A DNA stretch of 64,000 nt from Jannaschia formosa (GCF_003340555.1 NZ_QPLJ01000001.1:62001-126000); one strand, 5' to 3'; counted from the stretch's first letter, positions 1-10,758 are shown. Numbers and translations: made by a program. The notes: generated by a model from the letters alone, not told the origin.

Positions 1-1224
1 GGCGGCAGTGGCGGGCATGACCTGCATGACCCCGATGGCCCCGACAGGCGAACGGCTCGACTGTTCGAGGCGGCTTTCCTGGTAGGCTTGCGCGATCAGC
101 AGCTCGGGGTCGAAGCCGAACCGGTCCGCGTAGACGTGGATGACAGGGCCGACCTCGGTCAGGCGGGCGCGGGCGCCTTCGGTGTCAAGGTTCTCGATCC
201 ACTCCGCCGACGTGGCGTAACGCTGCAGCACGGCGTTGCCGAGCGGCGTGCCCTGCCGCATCATCTCGGCGAAACCGTCGAGCAGGCGGGCGAGCTCCGG
301 ATTGTCGGCGCGCATGACCCAGGCGATGCGCGCGTCGCGGGTGAGCGGCATGTCGTCGCGCACCTCGATCGACGGATAGACCGTCTGCCAGAAGCGCGCC
401 TTGAAGTCGGTCGCGATGGTGGCCGGGATCAGGCCGATCTCGACCATCTCGATCAGGTCGTAGTCGTCGAGCCGCCCATCGACAAAGCGCAGGTCGAGCC
501 GAGGCTTGCCCCGCGCCGCCCGCTTGCGGTTGAGCGCCCGGGCGTTGCGGGCATAGCGCCCGTCCTCGGCCAGGTAGATCGGCAGCCCCGTCAGATCGTC
601 GATTCCGTCGATCTCCGGCGCCTCCTCGCCCAGGACGACGACGTCGTTGACGCCCTCGATCAATGGCCGCGTGTAGGCCAGGCCCGACACCTCCTCGGCG
701 CGGGTGACGGTGAGGGTGGTGAAGTCGCTCCGCCCGTCATCGACGTTGTCGGGGATCTCGCGCCGGGGCATCGGCGTCGGCACGACGACCGTGGGGGTGT
801 CACGCGCGCCGGGCTGGTCGGCCATGTAGAGCTCCAGCTCGCGGGCGATCTCGGTCGCGACGCCCAAGGCGCGCTCGCCGTCATGGACGATCATCAGCGG
901 GTCGGGCGCGACCGCCATGCGCAGGAACCCGCGGTCCCGGATCTCGTCGAGCCCGCCCGTATCCGGCTCCAGCACCGCCTCGATGATGACGTCCGCCTCC
1001 TCGCGCGCGACCGATCCGCGCAGCAGACGGTCGGCCAGCTCGGTGAGCCCTTCGTCGGCGTCACCGTCTGGCGAGACGCGGATGGCGGGGCTGCGCGCGG
1101 GTCGCGGCACCGGGACCGGGCGGGCCAGCGCCTCTGCTCCGGGCCGCGGGGTGACGACCTGGGACGACGCGGGAAGGGGGAGCGACAGCGCGAAGGCCGC
1201 GATGACGGCGATCGATCGGATCAT
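1..1224 (-). CDS. Membrane-bound lytic transglycosylase F-like protein (C-terminus cut by window edge)
   Basis: Periplasmic peptidoglycan-cleaving enzyme of the MltF type. The visible 408 codons start with a signal peptide (residues 1-22, ending ASSQ), followed by a solute-binding-protein-like domain (about 60-310) and the beginning of a transglycosylase SLT domain. The SLT signature AYQESRLEQSS with the likely catalytic Glu383 and the downstream GAIGVMQVMPATA stretch are both readable. The rest of the catalytic domain lies left of base 1. The start ATG at 1222-1224 is preceded by AGGAG. The family assignment is firm. The cellular role (wall turnover, recycling or a dedicated assembly) cannot be read from the neighbours. 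Confidence 0.88.
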   Translation of the reverse strand, partial: MIRSIAVIAAFALSLPLPASSQVVTPRPGAEALARPVPVPRPARSPAIRVSPDGDADEGLTELADRLLRGSVAREEADVIIEAVLEPDTGGLDEIRDRGFLRMAVAPDPLMIVHDGERALGVATEIARELELYMADQPGARDTPTVVVPTPMPRREIPDNVDDGRSDFTTLTVTRAEEVSGLAYTRPLIEGVNDVVVLGEEAPEIDGIDDLTGLPIYLAEDGRYARNARALNRKRAARGKPRLDLRFVDGRLDDYDLIEMVEIGLIPATIATDFKARFWQTVYPSIEVRDDMPLTRDARIAWVMRADNPELARLLDGFAEMMRQGTPLGNAVLQRYATSAEWIENLDTEGARARLTEVGPVIHVYADRFGFDPELLIAQAYQESRLEQSSRSPVGAIGVMQVMPATAA

Positions 1225-1331
1225 GAGGGGAATCTCCTGACGCTTGCGGCCCGTGGCTCGGGGCCCGGGCCGCTCGGTTGGAAGTCAGGAGGTGAACGCG
1301 GGACGGCCGCGCCGGGGTCCGAGATCGCCGG

Positions 1332-2117
1332 TCAGTCGGTCACGTCGGTGAAGAGATTGTCCTCGGCCTCGAGGTCGACCCGCTCCTGCCGGACGGTGCC
1401 GTTGTTGACGTCGCGCAGTTCGACCGAGCCGTCGGCGGCGCCGACGACGACCACGTCGCAGATGTCGAGGAACAGCCCGTTCTCGACCACGCCGGGGATC
1501 TGGTTGAGCAGGAGGCTCAGCTGCCGCGGATTGCCGATCCGGCGCAGGTGCAGGTCGAGGATCAGGTTACCCTCGTCGGTTCGGAACGGCGCGTCGCGGT
1601 TCAGACGCAGCGTCGTGCTGCGCCCGCCCACGTCCATGCCGACGAGGCTTTCCTCGATCAGCGCCTTCGTGGTCTGCCAGCCGAAGGGGATCACCTCCAC
1701 CGGCAGCGGGAAGGCGCCCAACGTGTCGACCTTCTTGCCCGGATCGGTGATGACGACCATCATGTCCGAGGCGGTAGCCACGATCTTCTCCTGCAGGAGC
1801 GCGCCGCCGCCGCCCTTGATCAGAGCCAGGTCGTCGTCGAACTCGTCGGCGCCGTCGATCGTCAAGTCCAGCCACTTGACGTCCTCCAGCGTGGCGATCG
1901 GCACGCCCACCTCGCGCGCCAGCTCTGCCGTGCGGGACGAGGTCGGCACGCCGGTGACCCGCAGCCCGTCCTCCCGCACCATGTCGCCCAGGCAGCGCAC
2001 CATCCAGGCCGCCGTCGAGCCGGTGCCCAGACCGATCCGCATCCCGTCCTCGACATAGTCGAGCGCGCGGCGCGCCGAGACGTATTTCGCCATGTCGATC
2101 GGATTGAGCTTTGCCAT
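1332..2117 (-). CDS. rpiA: Ribose-5-phosphate isomerase A
   Basis: Interconverts ribose 5-phosphate and ribulose 5-phosphate in the pentose phosphate pathway. It is cytoplasmic, with 261 residues. Visible signatures are the phosphate-binding GLGTGST (29-35), DGADEFD (88-94) and KGGGGALLQEK (101-111), with the likely catalytic base Glu110. The reading frame stays open far upstream, but homology begins at the ATG at 2117 (MAKLNPIDMAKY), so I took that start. The gene sits just downstream of the thiamine pyrophosphokinase gene on the same strand (32-nt gap), so the two may be cotranscribed. Confidence 0.96.
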   Translation of the reverse strand: MAKLNPIDMAKYVSARRALDYVEDGMRIGLGTGSTAAWMVRCLGDMVREDGLRVTGVPTSSRTAELAREVGVPIATLEDVKWLDLTIDGADEFDDDLALIKGGGGALLQEKIVATASDMMVVITDPGKKVDTLGAFPLPVEVIPFGWQTTKALIEESLVGMDVGGRSTTLRLNRDAPFRTDEGNLILDLHLRRIGNPRQLSLLLNQIPGVVENGLFLDICDVVVVGAADGSVELRDVNNGTVRQERVDLEAEDNLFTDVTD

Positions 2118-2149
2118 CCCCTGCCCCTCTGCGCTGGCCTGCGCGACAC

Positions 2150-2842
2150 TTATAGGGCGGGCGGGGCGGACGGGCGAGACCGGAAACCCAGGGCCTCCAA
2201 CAGCGGCGCGATGGCGTCGGAGGGAAGCAACAGCGCGACCGGCGCCCCCTCGAATCGCAGCGTGACCTCCGGCGAGATGGACCGGTTGGAGGTTCCGATC
2301 CGGCCATCCGGGGCCATCGCGATCCCGTCCACCGGCCATTCGAGCCCGGTGCTGCGCCCCTCGGCCGGCCCCAGCGGCCAGAGCGAGACGCGGCTGCCCA
2401 GCGGCAGGCACAGCGACAGGCGCGGCGGCAGGATGCAGACGCAATCGGCCTCGCCCAGCAGGACGCAGCGCGCCCGCCCCCGGGCCATCTCGCTCAGGCA
2501 GGCCAGCGTGTGATCGATTCGCGCGCCCAGGAATCCCACGCCCAACGTCCAGGGCGCCTCCGAACTCCGGAGCGCCTTGGCGAAATCGGTGCTGTCCTGC
2601 TCCGCCACCGGGTGCATCACCTCCGCGAATTCCGCGCGCGCCGCGGGCGAGATGCTGTCCATGTCGCCCACCACCCGGTCGGGGCGGAGCCCTGCGGCCA
2701 GCAGGGTGTCCGCGCCGCCATCCGCTGCCGCGAGCCGGGGGGCGAGCGTTAAGGCCTTGTTCAGGATCGGCATGCTAACCGGCGCTCCACCGACAATCGT
2801 CTCGGCCGGGCCGGCCGCGCCGGGGCACGAAGGGGGGGTCAC
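2150..2842 (-). CDS. Thiamine pyrophosphokinase
   Basis: Transfers pyrophosphate from ATP to thiamine to make thiamine diphosphate. Visible motifs are ADGGAD (40-45), GDMDS (59-63) and QDSTDF (82-87), matching the acidic catalytic-domain signatures of the bacterial TPK family. The C-terminal half is the usual beta-rich thiamine-binding region. Start choice: the first ATG (2773) would remove the conserved first strand ending IVGGAP, so I prefer the GTG at 2842 (230 residues). That start lacks a strong Shine-Dalgarno sequence and is the uncertain part. The gene runs towards rpiA and is divergent from the acidic protein gene at 2991. Confidence 0.85.
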   Translation of the reverse strand: MTPPSCPGAAGPAETIVGGAPVSMPILNKALTLAPRLAAADGGADTLLAAGLRPDRVVGDMDSISPAARAEFAEVMHPVAEQDSTDFAKALRSSEAPWTLGVGFLGARIDHTLACLSEMARGRARCVLLGEADCVCILPPRLSLCLPLGSRVSLWPLGPAEGRSTGLEWPVDGIAMAPDGRIGTSNRSISPEVTLRFEGAPVALLLPSDAIAPLLEALGFRSRPSAPPAL

Positions 2843-2990
2843 CTGGCTTCCGCATCCCGAAGATGGCGGAACTCCGCCGGTGGCATTCGCCAAAACGCCC
2901 CGAAGGCGGCACGATTTGAATGGATTTGTTTTGTCATAGTCACCGGGAAGTGGAACAATTTTCCCGTCCGGGAAGGAAGGGGTCGCTGAA

Positions 2991-5288
2991 ATGGTGCCTG
3001 CAAACAAGATACTGACGGTGACTTATGGCACCTTCTCCTGCACGCTGGAGGGGTTCGAGGATCCGTTCACCGCCATGACCGAGATCGCGGAGTATTTCCG
3101 CGACCTGGCCGCCAAGGACCGTTACTTCGGGGCGGAGCCGCCGACCCCGGACATGGAGAGGCTCGAGCAGATCGCCGCCGCCTCGATGCACGGGCCGGTC
3201 AGCGCGGACAATTCCAGCGGACGCCTGGTGCTCAGGCCGTCCGAGGCCGAACCGGACCTTCTCGCCGCTGTCGAGGACAAGATCGCCGAGGAGAAACTCG
3301 CGCAACACCAGGAGGTTGAGGATCAGGACGACGACCTCGACGCGGCCGCGGACGATCCCTTCGCGGACGACGCCTCCGTGGACGACCTGGCCGAAGCCCA
3401 GCACGCCGACGATCCGTTCGAGGACGACATGTCCCTGGACGACCTGGCCGACGCTCAGGCCGCCGAGGATGCGCAGGAGGCGGAGAGCGCGTCGTCGAAG
3501 CTCGCGCGGCTGCGCGACGTCGCCGACGAGGCGCCCGCGGACGCGGGGTTCGACCTCGACGACGACTCGTTCGATCCGGCTGACGACGCGGCGCAGGACG
3601 ACGATGTCGCCGACGATCATGCCGCCTCTCCGGAGCTCGACGATCTGTCGGGCGCCGCTGATTCGGACGACGACACGGAGATCGAGGACCTGAAGGTCGA
3701 GGTCGCGACCCCCGAGGACGCGGCCGAGGACATGCCCTTCGAGGCGCATGCGGACTATGCCGACGCCGACGATGCGGATCTCGCCGAAGCGGCCACCCTG
3801 GACGACGACCCGGAGATGGCGGTCGAGCCCGACGCGGACGTGACCGTCGACGAGGATCCCTTGGAGGACACTCCGGTCGAGGAGTATCCGGTCGAGGCGG
3901 GAGCTGACGACGAGGTTCCGGCGGATGACATGCTCGACGCGGTCGACGCCGACATGCCGGAACCCGCCGCCGACACGATCGAGGTCCCTGCCGAGGACGT
4001 GGTTGCCGACGACGACGCTGTCGCGGCCGAGGACGACACGATGGCCCAAGGCGACGATGCCCGGGCCGACCTCGTCGCCGAGGACGGCACGACGGATGAG
4101 AAGGACGCGCTGGCCGGGCCGGATGCCGAAGCCGCGCGGCGGAGCGCGGAGGACGACTCCCTCACCGCCGACCTCGCCGCCATGTTCTCGCCCCGCCCCG
4201 GGGAGGAGCCCGAGGCGCCCATCGCCCAGCAGCCCGAGGCCCGGGTTACCATCCGCAAGGTCCGCAAGCGCAAGCCGGTCGAGGCCGAGGCCATCGCGGC
4301 GGCGCCCGATGCCGAGCGGGACGAGGATGCCGACCTGATGGCCGAACTCGCCGCCATCGAGGAAGAACTCGCCCGTGACGCCACCGGCGCGACCGCCCCC
4401 GAGACCGCTGTCGAGGATTACGACGACGCCGAGGATTACGAGGACGGGGACGACGATCTCGAGGCGCCCGCCCGCGCCGACCTCCATCCCGAGGCCGGCA
4501 GCGACGACCCGGACCTGCTGTCGGAACTGGCCGCCATCGAGGCCGAGGCCGGTCCGCGCACCGCGGCCATGGACGACGCGCCCGAGGAGATCGAGGACGC
4601 CGAGCCCACCGAGGCGGACCCGAACGACCTGGAACGTCTCTTCGCCGCCACCGACAGCCGCCTGTCGGGTGAGGATACGTCGCGGCGCCACGCCAACATC
4701 TCGCATCTGAAAGCCGCCGTCGCCGCGCGCCGTGCCGACGACACGATCGAGACCGAGAAGACCGACGCCTCCGGCGCCTACCGCAAGGATCTCGCCAACA
4801 CGGTGCGCCCGCGCCGCAAGCCGGCCGAGGGCGACCCTGCCGCCGACGGGTCCCGTCAGGACCGCGGCGCGCCCCTCGTGCTCATCTCCGAGCAGCGGGT
4901 CGAGCCGGCCCCCGAGCCCGAGCAGGAGGTCGAGGCTGCCGCGGCGCCCGAGACTGACATCGCAGAGGGCCTGTCGAAGGGGCTCCGCGCGCCGGATACC
5001 GGTGACGACTTCGAGCAGTTCGCGATCGATGTCGGCGCGGTCGACTTGGCCGACGTGCTCGAGGCCGCCGCCGTCTACAGCGCGACGGTGATGGGCCAGG
5101 AGAGCTTCTCGCGCCCGCGGCTGTTGCACCTTGCAGCCGAGGCCGTGGACGATCTGAGCCGGGAGGACGGCCTGCGCGGCTTCGGTCAATTGCTGCGCGA
5201 CGGCACGATCCGCAAGGTCGGCCGCGGCACATTCACCCTGGGCACGGAATCCCGGTTCCAGACCAAGGCCACCCGGCGCGCCGGCTGA
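2991..5288 (+). CDS. Very acidic, low-complexity protein of unknown function
   Basis: Protein of 765 residues. I do not recognise a characterised family. Three parts are visible: a conserved-looking N-terminal domain (1-80, containing TYGTFSCTLEGFEDPF), a long central region (about 100-600) dominated by Asp, Glu, Ala and Pro with repeated DD and DDL(A)D blocks, and an ordered basic-to-neutral C-terminal domain (about 660-765, containing FEQFAIDVGAVDLADVL and GTIRKVGRGTF) that could be a small helical or winged-helix fold. There is no signal peptide or membrane segment. The start is supported by AAGGAAGG 10 nt upstream. Similar acidic proteins occur in related bacteria and are sometimes labelled CheA or lipoprotein by automatic annotation, but nothing here supports those labels. 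Confidence 0.85.
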   Translation: MVPANKILTVTYGTFSCTLEGFEDPFTAMTEIAEYFRDLAAKDRYFGAEPPTPDMERLEQIAAASMHGPVSADNSSGRLVLRPSEAEPDLLAAVEDKIAEEKLAQHQEVEDQDDDLDAAADDPFADDASVDDLAEAQHADDPFEDDMSLDDLADAQAAEDAQEAESASSKLARLRDVADEAPADAGFDLDDDSFDPADDAAQDDDVADDHAASPELDDLSGAADSDDDTEIEDLKVEVATPEDAAEDMPFEAHADYADADDADLAEAATLDDDPEMAVEPDADVTVDEDPLEDTPVEEYPVEAGADDEVPADDMLDAVDADMPEPAADTIEVPAEDVVADDDAVAAEDDTMAQGDDARADLVAEDGTTDEKDALAGPDAEAARRSAEDDSLTADLAAMFSPRPGEEPEAPIAQQPEARVTIRKVRKRKPVEAEAIAAAPDAERDEDADLMAELAAIEEELARDATGATAPETAVEDYDDAEDYEDGDDDLEAPARADLHPEAGSDDPDLLSELAAIEAEAGPRTAAMDDAPEEIEDAEPTEADPNDLERLFAATDSRLSGEDTSRRHANISHLKAAVAARRADDTIETEKTDASGAYRKDLANTVRPRRKPAEGDPAADGSRQDRGAPLVLISEQRVEPAPEPEQEVEAAAAPETDIAEGLSKGLRAPDTGDDFEQFAIDVGAVDLADVLEAAAVYSATVMGQESFSRPRLLHLAAEAVDDLSREDGLRGFGQLLRDGTIRKVGRGTFTLGTESRFQTKATRRAG

Positions 5289-5331
5289 GACCGGCCACGC
5301 GCCCGGCACGGGCCGCTCCTCGCCCCTCCAC

Positions 5332-5359
5332 AGGGCCGGGTCGTCATCGACCCGGCCCT
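5332..5359 (+). terminator. Perfect 12-bp hairpin after the acidic protein gene
   Basis: AGGGCCGGGTCG and its exact reverse complement CGACCCGGCCCT are separated by TCAT, 43 nt after the stop codon at 5288. No U-tract follows, so it is either a Rho-independent terminator of the GC-rich, U-poor type or an mRNA 3'-end stabiliser. Confidence 0.6.
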
Positions 5360-5880
5360 GCTGCGTGTCCGGCCGGCAACCAAACGAACCCCGCGCCATC
5401 GCAATGCCCTGCCCCGCCGATGTGTCGGAGATGTTCCGAGAAATCGAAGCCCGCCGGACTCGCCTCGGCCTGACTCGCCCGTCCGGCCATAGCGAAAACC
5501 CGATGCGCCTGAGGCTACGAAGGCTTTTATGGGGTCAGGACTTCTTGAGAACGTCGCAATGGGGCGAAGCCGGGCGGGGTCCTGTCCGGTCGATATTGTC
5601 GTCCGGCGCCAGAAGGGCCGAGGCGGGCGCGCCGAGACACCCCGCCCAGTTCGAGGGGCCGTCGAGCCGGGCGCTTCCATAGTGGCCATCTCGGCCGCAG
5701 CCGCCCCTCTCCCGCTCTCCCGGATCGACGCCAATCTTGCGCGCATTTATTTTGTCGCGATGGAACCGGCGTCGCCGCACTCTCGCTTTCAGGCATCGCC
5801 CGCCATCCCGGTCGAGCGCCGCCCCCGCGCCGCGGCCTGCGTCCTGCCCCCAGAGCAGGGTGGCCCGTGGCGCAGGCCGA
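5360..5880. other. About 520 bp without a supportable gene
   Basis: Open frames exist on both strands (for example 5365-5682 plus and 5527-5796 minus), but their translations are Arg/Pro/Ala-rich with no recognisable family, no good ribosome binding site and no consistent codon bias. I see no tRNA or clear hairpin terminator. Local GC falls around 5735-5760 (CGCATTTATTTTGTCGCGAT), which could be a promoter or RNA-gene start. It lies between the convergent ends of the acidic protein gene and the DUF2842 gene. Confidence 0.4.
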
Positions 5881-6114
5881 CTACTGCCCGTCCGGGGGCG
5901 GCGCGTCCGGGTCGGGCTGGCCGACGCCGCGGAAGATGGGTTTCAGCGGAAAGACCCAGGCGATGCCGAGAACAGCATACATCACGAACTCCACCGCCAC
6001 CGGCAGCGGCGGCAGCAGTGCCACCAGCGACACGGCCGCCACGATATAGAGCGGGACCCCGACCAGAACGATCAGGATCGAGAGGCGCTTTCGGGCCTTG
6101 TAGGACAGGGCCAT
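5881..6114 (-). CDS. DUF2842 family small membrane protein
   Basis: Inner-membrane protein of 77 residues with two hydrophobic segments (about 11-33 and 39-58) and the family ending FRGVGQPDPDAPP. The N-terminus MALSYKARKR is basic and should stay cytoplasmic. DUF2842 proteins are widespread in alphaproteobacteria and have no known function. The gene lies 28 nt downstream of purA on the same strand, an arrangement that suggests cotranscription but not a shared function. Confidence 0.88.
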   Translation of the reverse strand: MALSYKARKRLSILIVLVGVPLYIVAAVSLVALLPPLPVAVEFVMYAVLGIAWVFPLKPIFRGVGQPDPDAPPPDGQ

Positions 6115-6142
6115 GCGGGCGGTCTCCTGCGGCTGGGTCGGG

Positions 6143-7435
<1,293 letters not shown>

Positions 7436-7565
7436 TCGCGCATCCTTCCCGAAAGCTGACCGTGGCCCCCTAGCGCACAGTGCCGGAAGACGGCAAGGCC
7501 CGCCCCTTGCGGCCTGCGGCGCGCGTCTCTAGGTAGCCCCGGTCAGCATCGAAGATAGGCCTCCG

Positions 7566-7919
7566 ATGGAAACCGTCCTGCTCCTCATCCACCTGATCAT
7601 CGCGGTCGCCCTGATCGGGGTCGTGCTGTTGCAGCGCTCCGAAGGCGGAGGCCTCGGCATGGGCGGCGGAGGCGGCACCATGACGGGTCGCGCAGCCGCC
7701 ACGGCGATGACCAAGCTGACCTGGGCGCTGGGCGCGCTGTTCCTGGCCAATTCGGTCGCGCTGACGGTGATCGCGGCGCAGAATGCGGCGGGAAGCTCGG
7801 TCATCGACCTGCTGCCGCCCAACAACGGCTCGGTCGAGACGCCGGCGCTGCCGCTGGGTGAAAGCCTGCTGCCGCCGACGACGGGCGACGCGCCGCTGAC
7901 GCCGCCGCGGGCGGACTGA
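7566..7919 (+). CDS. secG: Preprotein translocase subunit SecG
   Basis: Small inner-membrane subunit of the SecYEG channel that assists SecA-driven export. It has 117 residues with two membrane helices (about 3-22 and 52-73) joined by the glycine-rich cytoplasmic loop GGGLGMGGGGGTMTGRA, which is the family hallmark. The C-terminus is a Pro/Leu-rich tail that varies in length in this family. It is followed by pyrG on the same strand after 144 nt. Confidence 0.95.
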   Translation: METVLLLIHLIIAVALIGVVLLQRSEGGGLGMGGGGGTMTGRAAATAMTKLTWALGALFLANSVALTVIAAQNAAGSSVIDLLPPNNGSVETPALPLGESLLPPTTGDAPLTPPRAD

Positions 7920-8063
7920 CCGCGACCCGACGTCGTCGGGCCGGGCCCGCGGCGAGCGTGCCGCGCCCGGTTGCGGCGGGGCGGGGATCGCTTTAAGGCC
8001 CGAGTCCCGTGGGAATGGCATCCGGCCCGGTCCGGCCTCATCGTTTCGCGGGGATTTCACGAC

Positions 8064-9707
8064 ATGGCGCGCTTCATCTTCATCACCGGCGGTGTGGTCT
8101 CCTCGCTCGGCAAGGGGCTGGCCTCGGCGGCCCTGGGCGCGCTGCTGCAGGCGCGGGGCTATACCGTGCGGCTGCGCAAGCTCGACCCCTACCTGAACGT
8201 CGATCCGGGCACGATGTCGCCCTTCGAGCATGGCGAGGTCTTCGTCACCGATGACGGGGCCGAGACGGACCTCGATCTCGGGCATTACGAGCGCTTCACC
8301 GGCGTCGCCGCGCGCGCGACCGATTCCATCAGCGCCGGTCGGATCTATTCCAACGTGCTCGAGAAGGAGCGTCGGGGCGACTACCTCGGCAAGACGATCC
8401 AGGTGATCCCGCACGTCACAAACGAGATCAAGGACTTCATCCGCATCGGCGAGGACGAGGTCGACTTCATGCTCTGCGAGATCGGCGGCACCGTCGGCGA
8501 CATCGAGGGCCTGCCCTTCTTCGAGGCGATCCGACAGTTCAGCCAGGAGAAGCCGCGCGGGCAATGCGTGCTGATGCACCTGACGCTGCTGCCCTACATC
8601 AAGGCCAGCGGAGAGCTGAAGACGAAGCCCACGCAGCATTCGGTGAAGGAGCTGCGGTCGATCGGCCTCGCGCCCGACATCCTCGTCTGCCGCTCCGAAG
8701 GGCCGATCCCGGTGAAGGAGCGCGAGAAGCTGGCGCTGTTCTGCAACGTCCGGCCCGACTCGGTGATCGCGGCGCAGGACCTGAAGTCGATCTACGAGGC
8801 GCCGCTGGCCTATCACCGCGAGGGGCTGGATCAGGCGGTGCTGGACGCTTTCGGCATCGCGCCCGCGCCCAAGCCCAACCTCGCCCGGTGGGAGGACGTG
8901 GTCGACCGCATCCACAACACCGATGGCGAGGTGCGCGTGGCCATCGTCGGCAAGTATACGCAGCTCGAGGACGCCTACAAATCCATCGCCGAGGCGCTGA
9001 CCCATGGCGGCATGGCGAACCGGGTGAAGGTCCGTGCCGAATGGATCGACAGCGCCATCTTCGAGCGCGAGGATCCGGCCCCGCACCTGCAGGGCTTCAA
9101 CGCGATCCTCGTACCCGGCGGCTTCGGCGAGCGGGGGACGGAAGGAAAGATCAAGGCCGCCCAGTTCGCGCGCGAGAAGAAGGTGCCCTATCTGGGCATC
9201 TGCCTCGGGATGCAGATGGCGGTGATCGAGGCGGCGCGGAACAAGGCCGACCTGGGCAACGCGGCCTCCGAGGAGTTCGCCGAAGGCGCCGACCCGCGCA
9301 GCTTCACGCCGGTGGTCTATCACCTGAAGGAATGGATCCAGGGCAACGCCACGGTGACGCGGCGCAAGGACGACGCCAAGGGCGGCACGATGCGGCTGGG
9401 CTCCTACGACGCGATGCTGACCGACGGCTCCCGCGTGGCGCAGGTCTACGGCAACACCGCCATCGTGGAACGGCACCGCCACCGCTACGAGGTCGATATC
9501 CGCTTCCGCGAGCAGCTGGAGCAGCACGGGCTATGCTTCTCGGGCATGTCGCCCGACGGGCGCCTGCCCGAGATCGTGGAATGGTCCGACCATCCGTGGT
9601 TCATCGGCGTGCAGTTCCATCCCGAACTGAAGTCGAAGCCGTTCGAGCCGCATCCGCTGTTCGCCGATTTCGTGCGCGCCGCGAAGGAGCAATCGCGCCT
9701 CGTCTGA
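8064..9707 (+). CDS. pyrG: CTP synthase (glutamine-hydrolysing)
   Basis: Aminates UTP to CTP with ATP and glutamine. It has 547 residues: an N-terminal amidoligase domain beginning [13 protein letters not shown] (7-19) and a C-terminal class I glutaminase with nucleophile Cys380 in GICLGMQ and the His-Pro-Glu triad end in [10 protein letters not shown]. The frame is open upstream to 7971, but the family N-terminus is MARFIF, so the start is 8064. The 144-nt gap after secG could carry a leader. I see no obvious attenuator. Confidence 0.97.
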   Translation: MARFIFITGGVVSSLGKGLASAALGALLQARGYTVRLRKLDPYLNVDPGTMSPFEHGEVFVTDDGAETDLDLGHYERFTGVAARATDSISAGRIYSNVLEKERRGDYLGKTIQVIPHVTNEIKDFIRIGEDEVDFMLCEIGGTVGDIEGLPFFEAIRQFSQEKPRGQCVLMHLTLLPYIKASGELKTKPTQHSVKELRSIGLAPDILVCRSEGPIPVKEREKLALFCNVRPDSVIAAQDLKSIYEAPLAYHREGLDQAVLDAFGIAPAPKPNLARWEDVVDRIHNTDGEVRVAIVGKYTQLEDAYKSIAEALTHGGMANRVKVRAEWIDSAIFEREDPAPHLQGFNAILVPGGFGERGTEGKIKAAQFAREKKVPYLGICLGMQMAVIEAARNKADLGNAASEEFAEGADPRSFTPVVYHLKEWIQGNATVTRRKDDAKGGTMRLGSYDAMLTDGSRVAQVYGNTAIVERHRHRYEVDIRFREQLEQHGLCFSGMSPDGRLPEIVEWSDHPWFIGVQFHPELKSKPFEPHPLFADFVRAAKEQSRLV

Positions 9708-9723
9708 CGCGGGGCCGGCGGGG

Positions 9724-10758
9724 TCACTCCTTGTCCAGCCAGCGGCGCACGACCTCCTGTCCTGCAGCCGAGGAGATCACCGTCAACAGGGCGCGGTTCA
9801 GCGTCTCGGTGGCGGGGCTGTCCTCGGGCAGCATGGCGACCTTCAACACCGGCTCCCACTCGGTCGTCGTGACGTCGAGCCCGTAGCCGCCAATCTCGTC
9901 CGCGCGCAGGAGTGCCGGCGCCGCGCCCAGCACCACGTCGGCCTGCCCCTGGTCCGCCGCGGTCATCGCGGCGTCGAGCGTGTCGAAGCGCAGAAGCGTC
10001 AGGTTCCGCCCGCTCGCGAAGCGTTCGGCAGGGCTTTCGGCCAGGACCGCGACGCGATCCCCGCGCAGATCCTCGGGCAGGTCTGGCGGCGGCGCCGTGA
10101 CGCCCGTCGCGGCGACGATCGTCGCGGTCAGCGACGAACTGACGGCGAGGCCCACCAGCATCCAGATCATGGCGACCGCACGCCCCGGGAGCGTCCGGGG
10201 TGCCTTGTCGCCGTAGCCGATGGTCGTCAGGGTCACGCCCGCCCACCAGAACCCGTCGCCCATGCCACGCAGCGGCCGCTCGCTGAACATCTCGCCGTTC
10301 TTGCGCCGCTCCAGCAGCCAGATGATCGCGCCGACCAGCAGCAGCAAGGCCGAGACCCAGAGCACGACCTGAAGGAAGTCGAGGCTGAGCACCCCGCGCA
10401 CCGTGTCGAGGAACCCCGTGCCCTTGCGCGCGACGCCCAGGGTGGCGGTGTGCAACGGAAGCGTGAGGTCGTGCCCGCCTTCAAGCGCCGGCGTGGCCGA
10501 GACCGGAAGCGCCACGTCGAATCCGGCCAGCGCCCCCTCCGCATCGCCAATCACGGGGGTGAAGGTCAGGTCCAGCGCCGCCGCCTCGGCCGCAAGCCGC
10601 ATGAGGTCGACCGCCATGCCGGTCGTGACCCCCGCCGGGTCGTGCATCGCGTAGGGCGGATCGTTCAGCACCGCCACGTCCAGGGACTGGGCGGCGGCGT
10701 TCTGACAAAGGGGCAGGAGAAGGGCGATACCCAGAGCAAGCTTGCGAAACAGGATCAT
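9724..10758 (-). CDS. Ionotropic-glutamate-receptor-like potassium channel
   Basis: Predicted ligand-gated K+ channel of the prokaryotic GluR0 type, with 344 residues. The order is: signal peptide (1-24), first lobe of a periplasmic binding domain (25-115), membrane helix (about 128-149), re-entrant pore with filter TTIGYGD (178-184), second membrane helix (about 195-215), second binding lobe (216-344). This inserted-channel architecture is diagnostic. The usual TPER ligand arginine of amino-acid-binding lobes reads TPALE here (89-93), and the second-lobe G.AD segment reads GQADVVLGAAP, so the ligand may not be a standard alpha-amino acid. The gene is convergent with pyrG (16 nt apart) and divergent from the csbD-like gene. 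Confidence 0.9.
   Translation of the reverse strand: MILFRKLALGIALLLPLCQNAAAQSLDVAVLNDPPYAMHDPAGVTTGMAVDLMRLAAEAAALDLTFTPVIGDAEGALAGFDVALPVSATPALEGGHDLTLPLHTATLGVARKGTGFLDTVRGVLSLDFLQVVLWVSALLLLVGAIIWLLERRKNGEMFSERPLRGMGDGFWWAGVTLTTIGYGDKAPRTLPGRAVAMIWMLVGLAVSSSLTATIVAATGVTAPPPDLPEDLRGDRVAVLAESPAERFASGRNLTLLRFDTLDAAMTAADQGQADVVLGAAPALLRADEIGGYGLDVTTTEWEPVLKVAMLPEDSPATETLNRALLTVISSAAGQEVVRRWLDKE

Noticed and set aside
2940-5399. Open frame of 819 codons on the minus strand opposite the acidic protein gene
   Set aside because: It is the antisense of a strongly codon-biased Asp/Glu-rich gene. The translation is an artificial Gly/Val/Leu/Arg mix with no domain, and the plus-strand gene has a proper ribosome binding site.
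5365-5682. 105-codon plus-strand frame in the 5.3-5.9 kb gap
   Set aside because: No ribosome binding site, weak codon bias and a low-complexity C-terminal half; no recognisable domain.
7470-9527. 685-codon minus-strand frame opposite secG and pyrG
   Set aside because: secG and pyrG are unmistakable on the plus strand; the antisense frame is open only because of high third-position GC.
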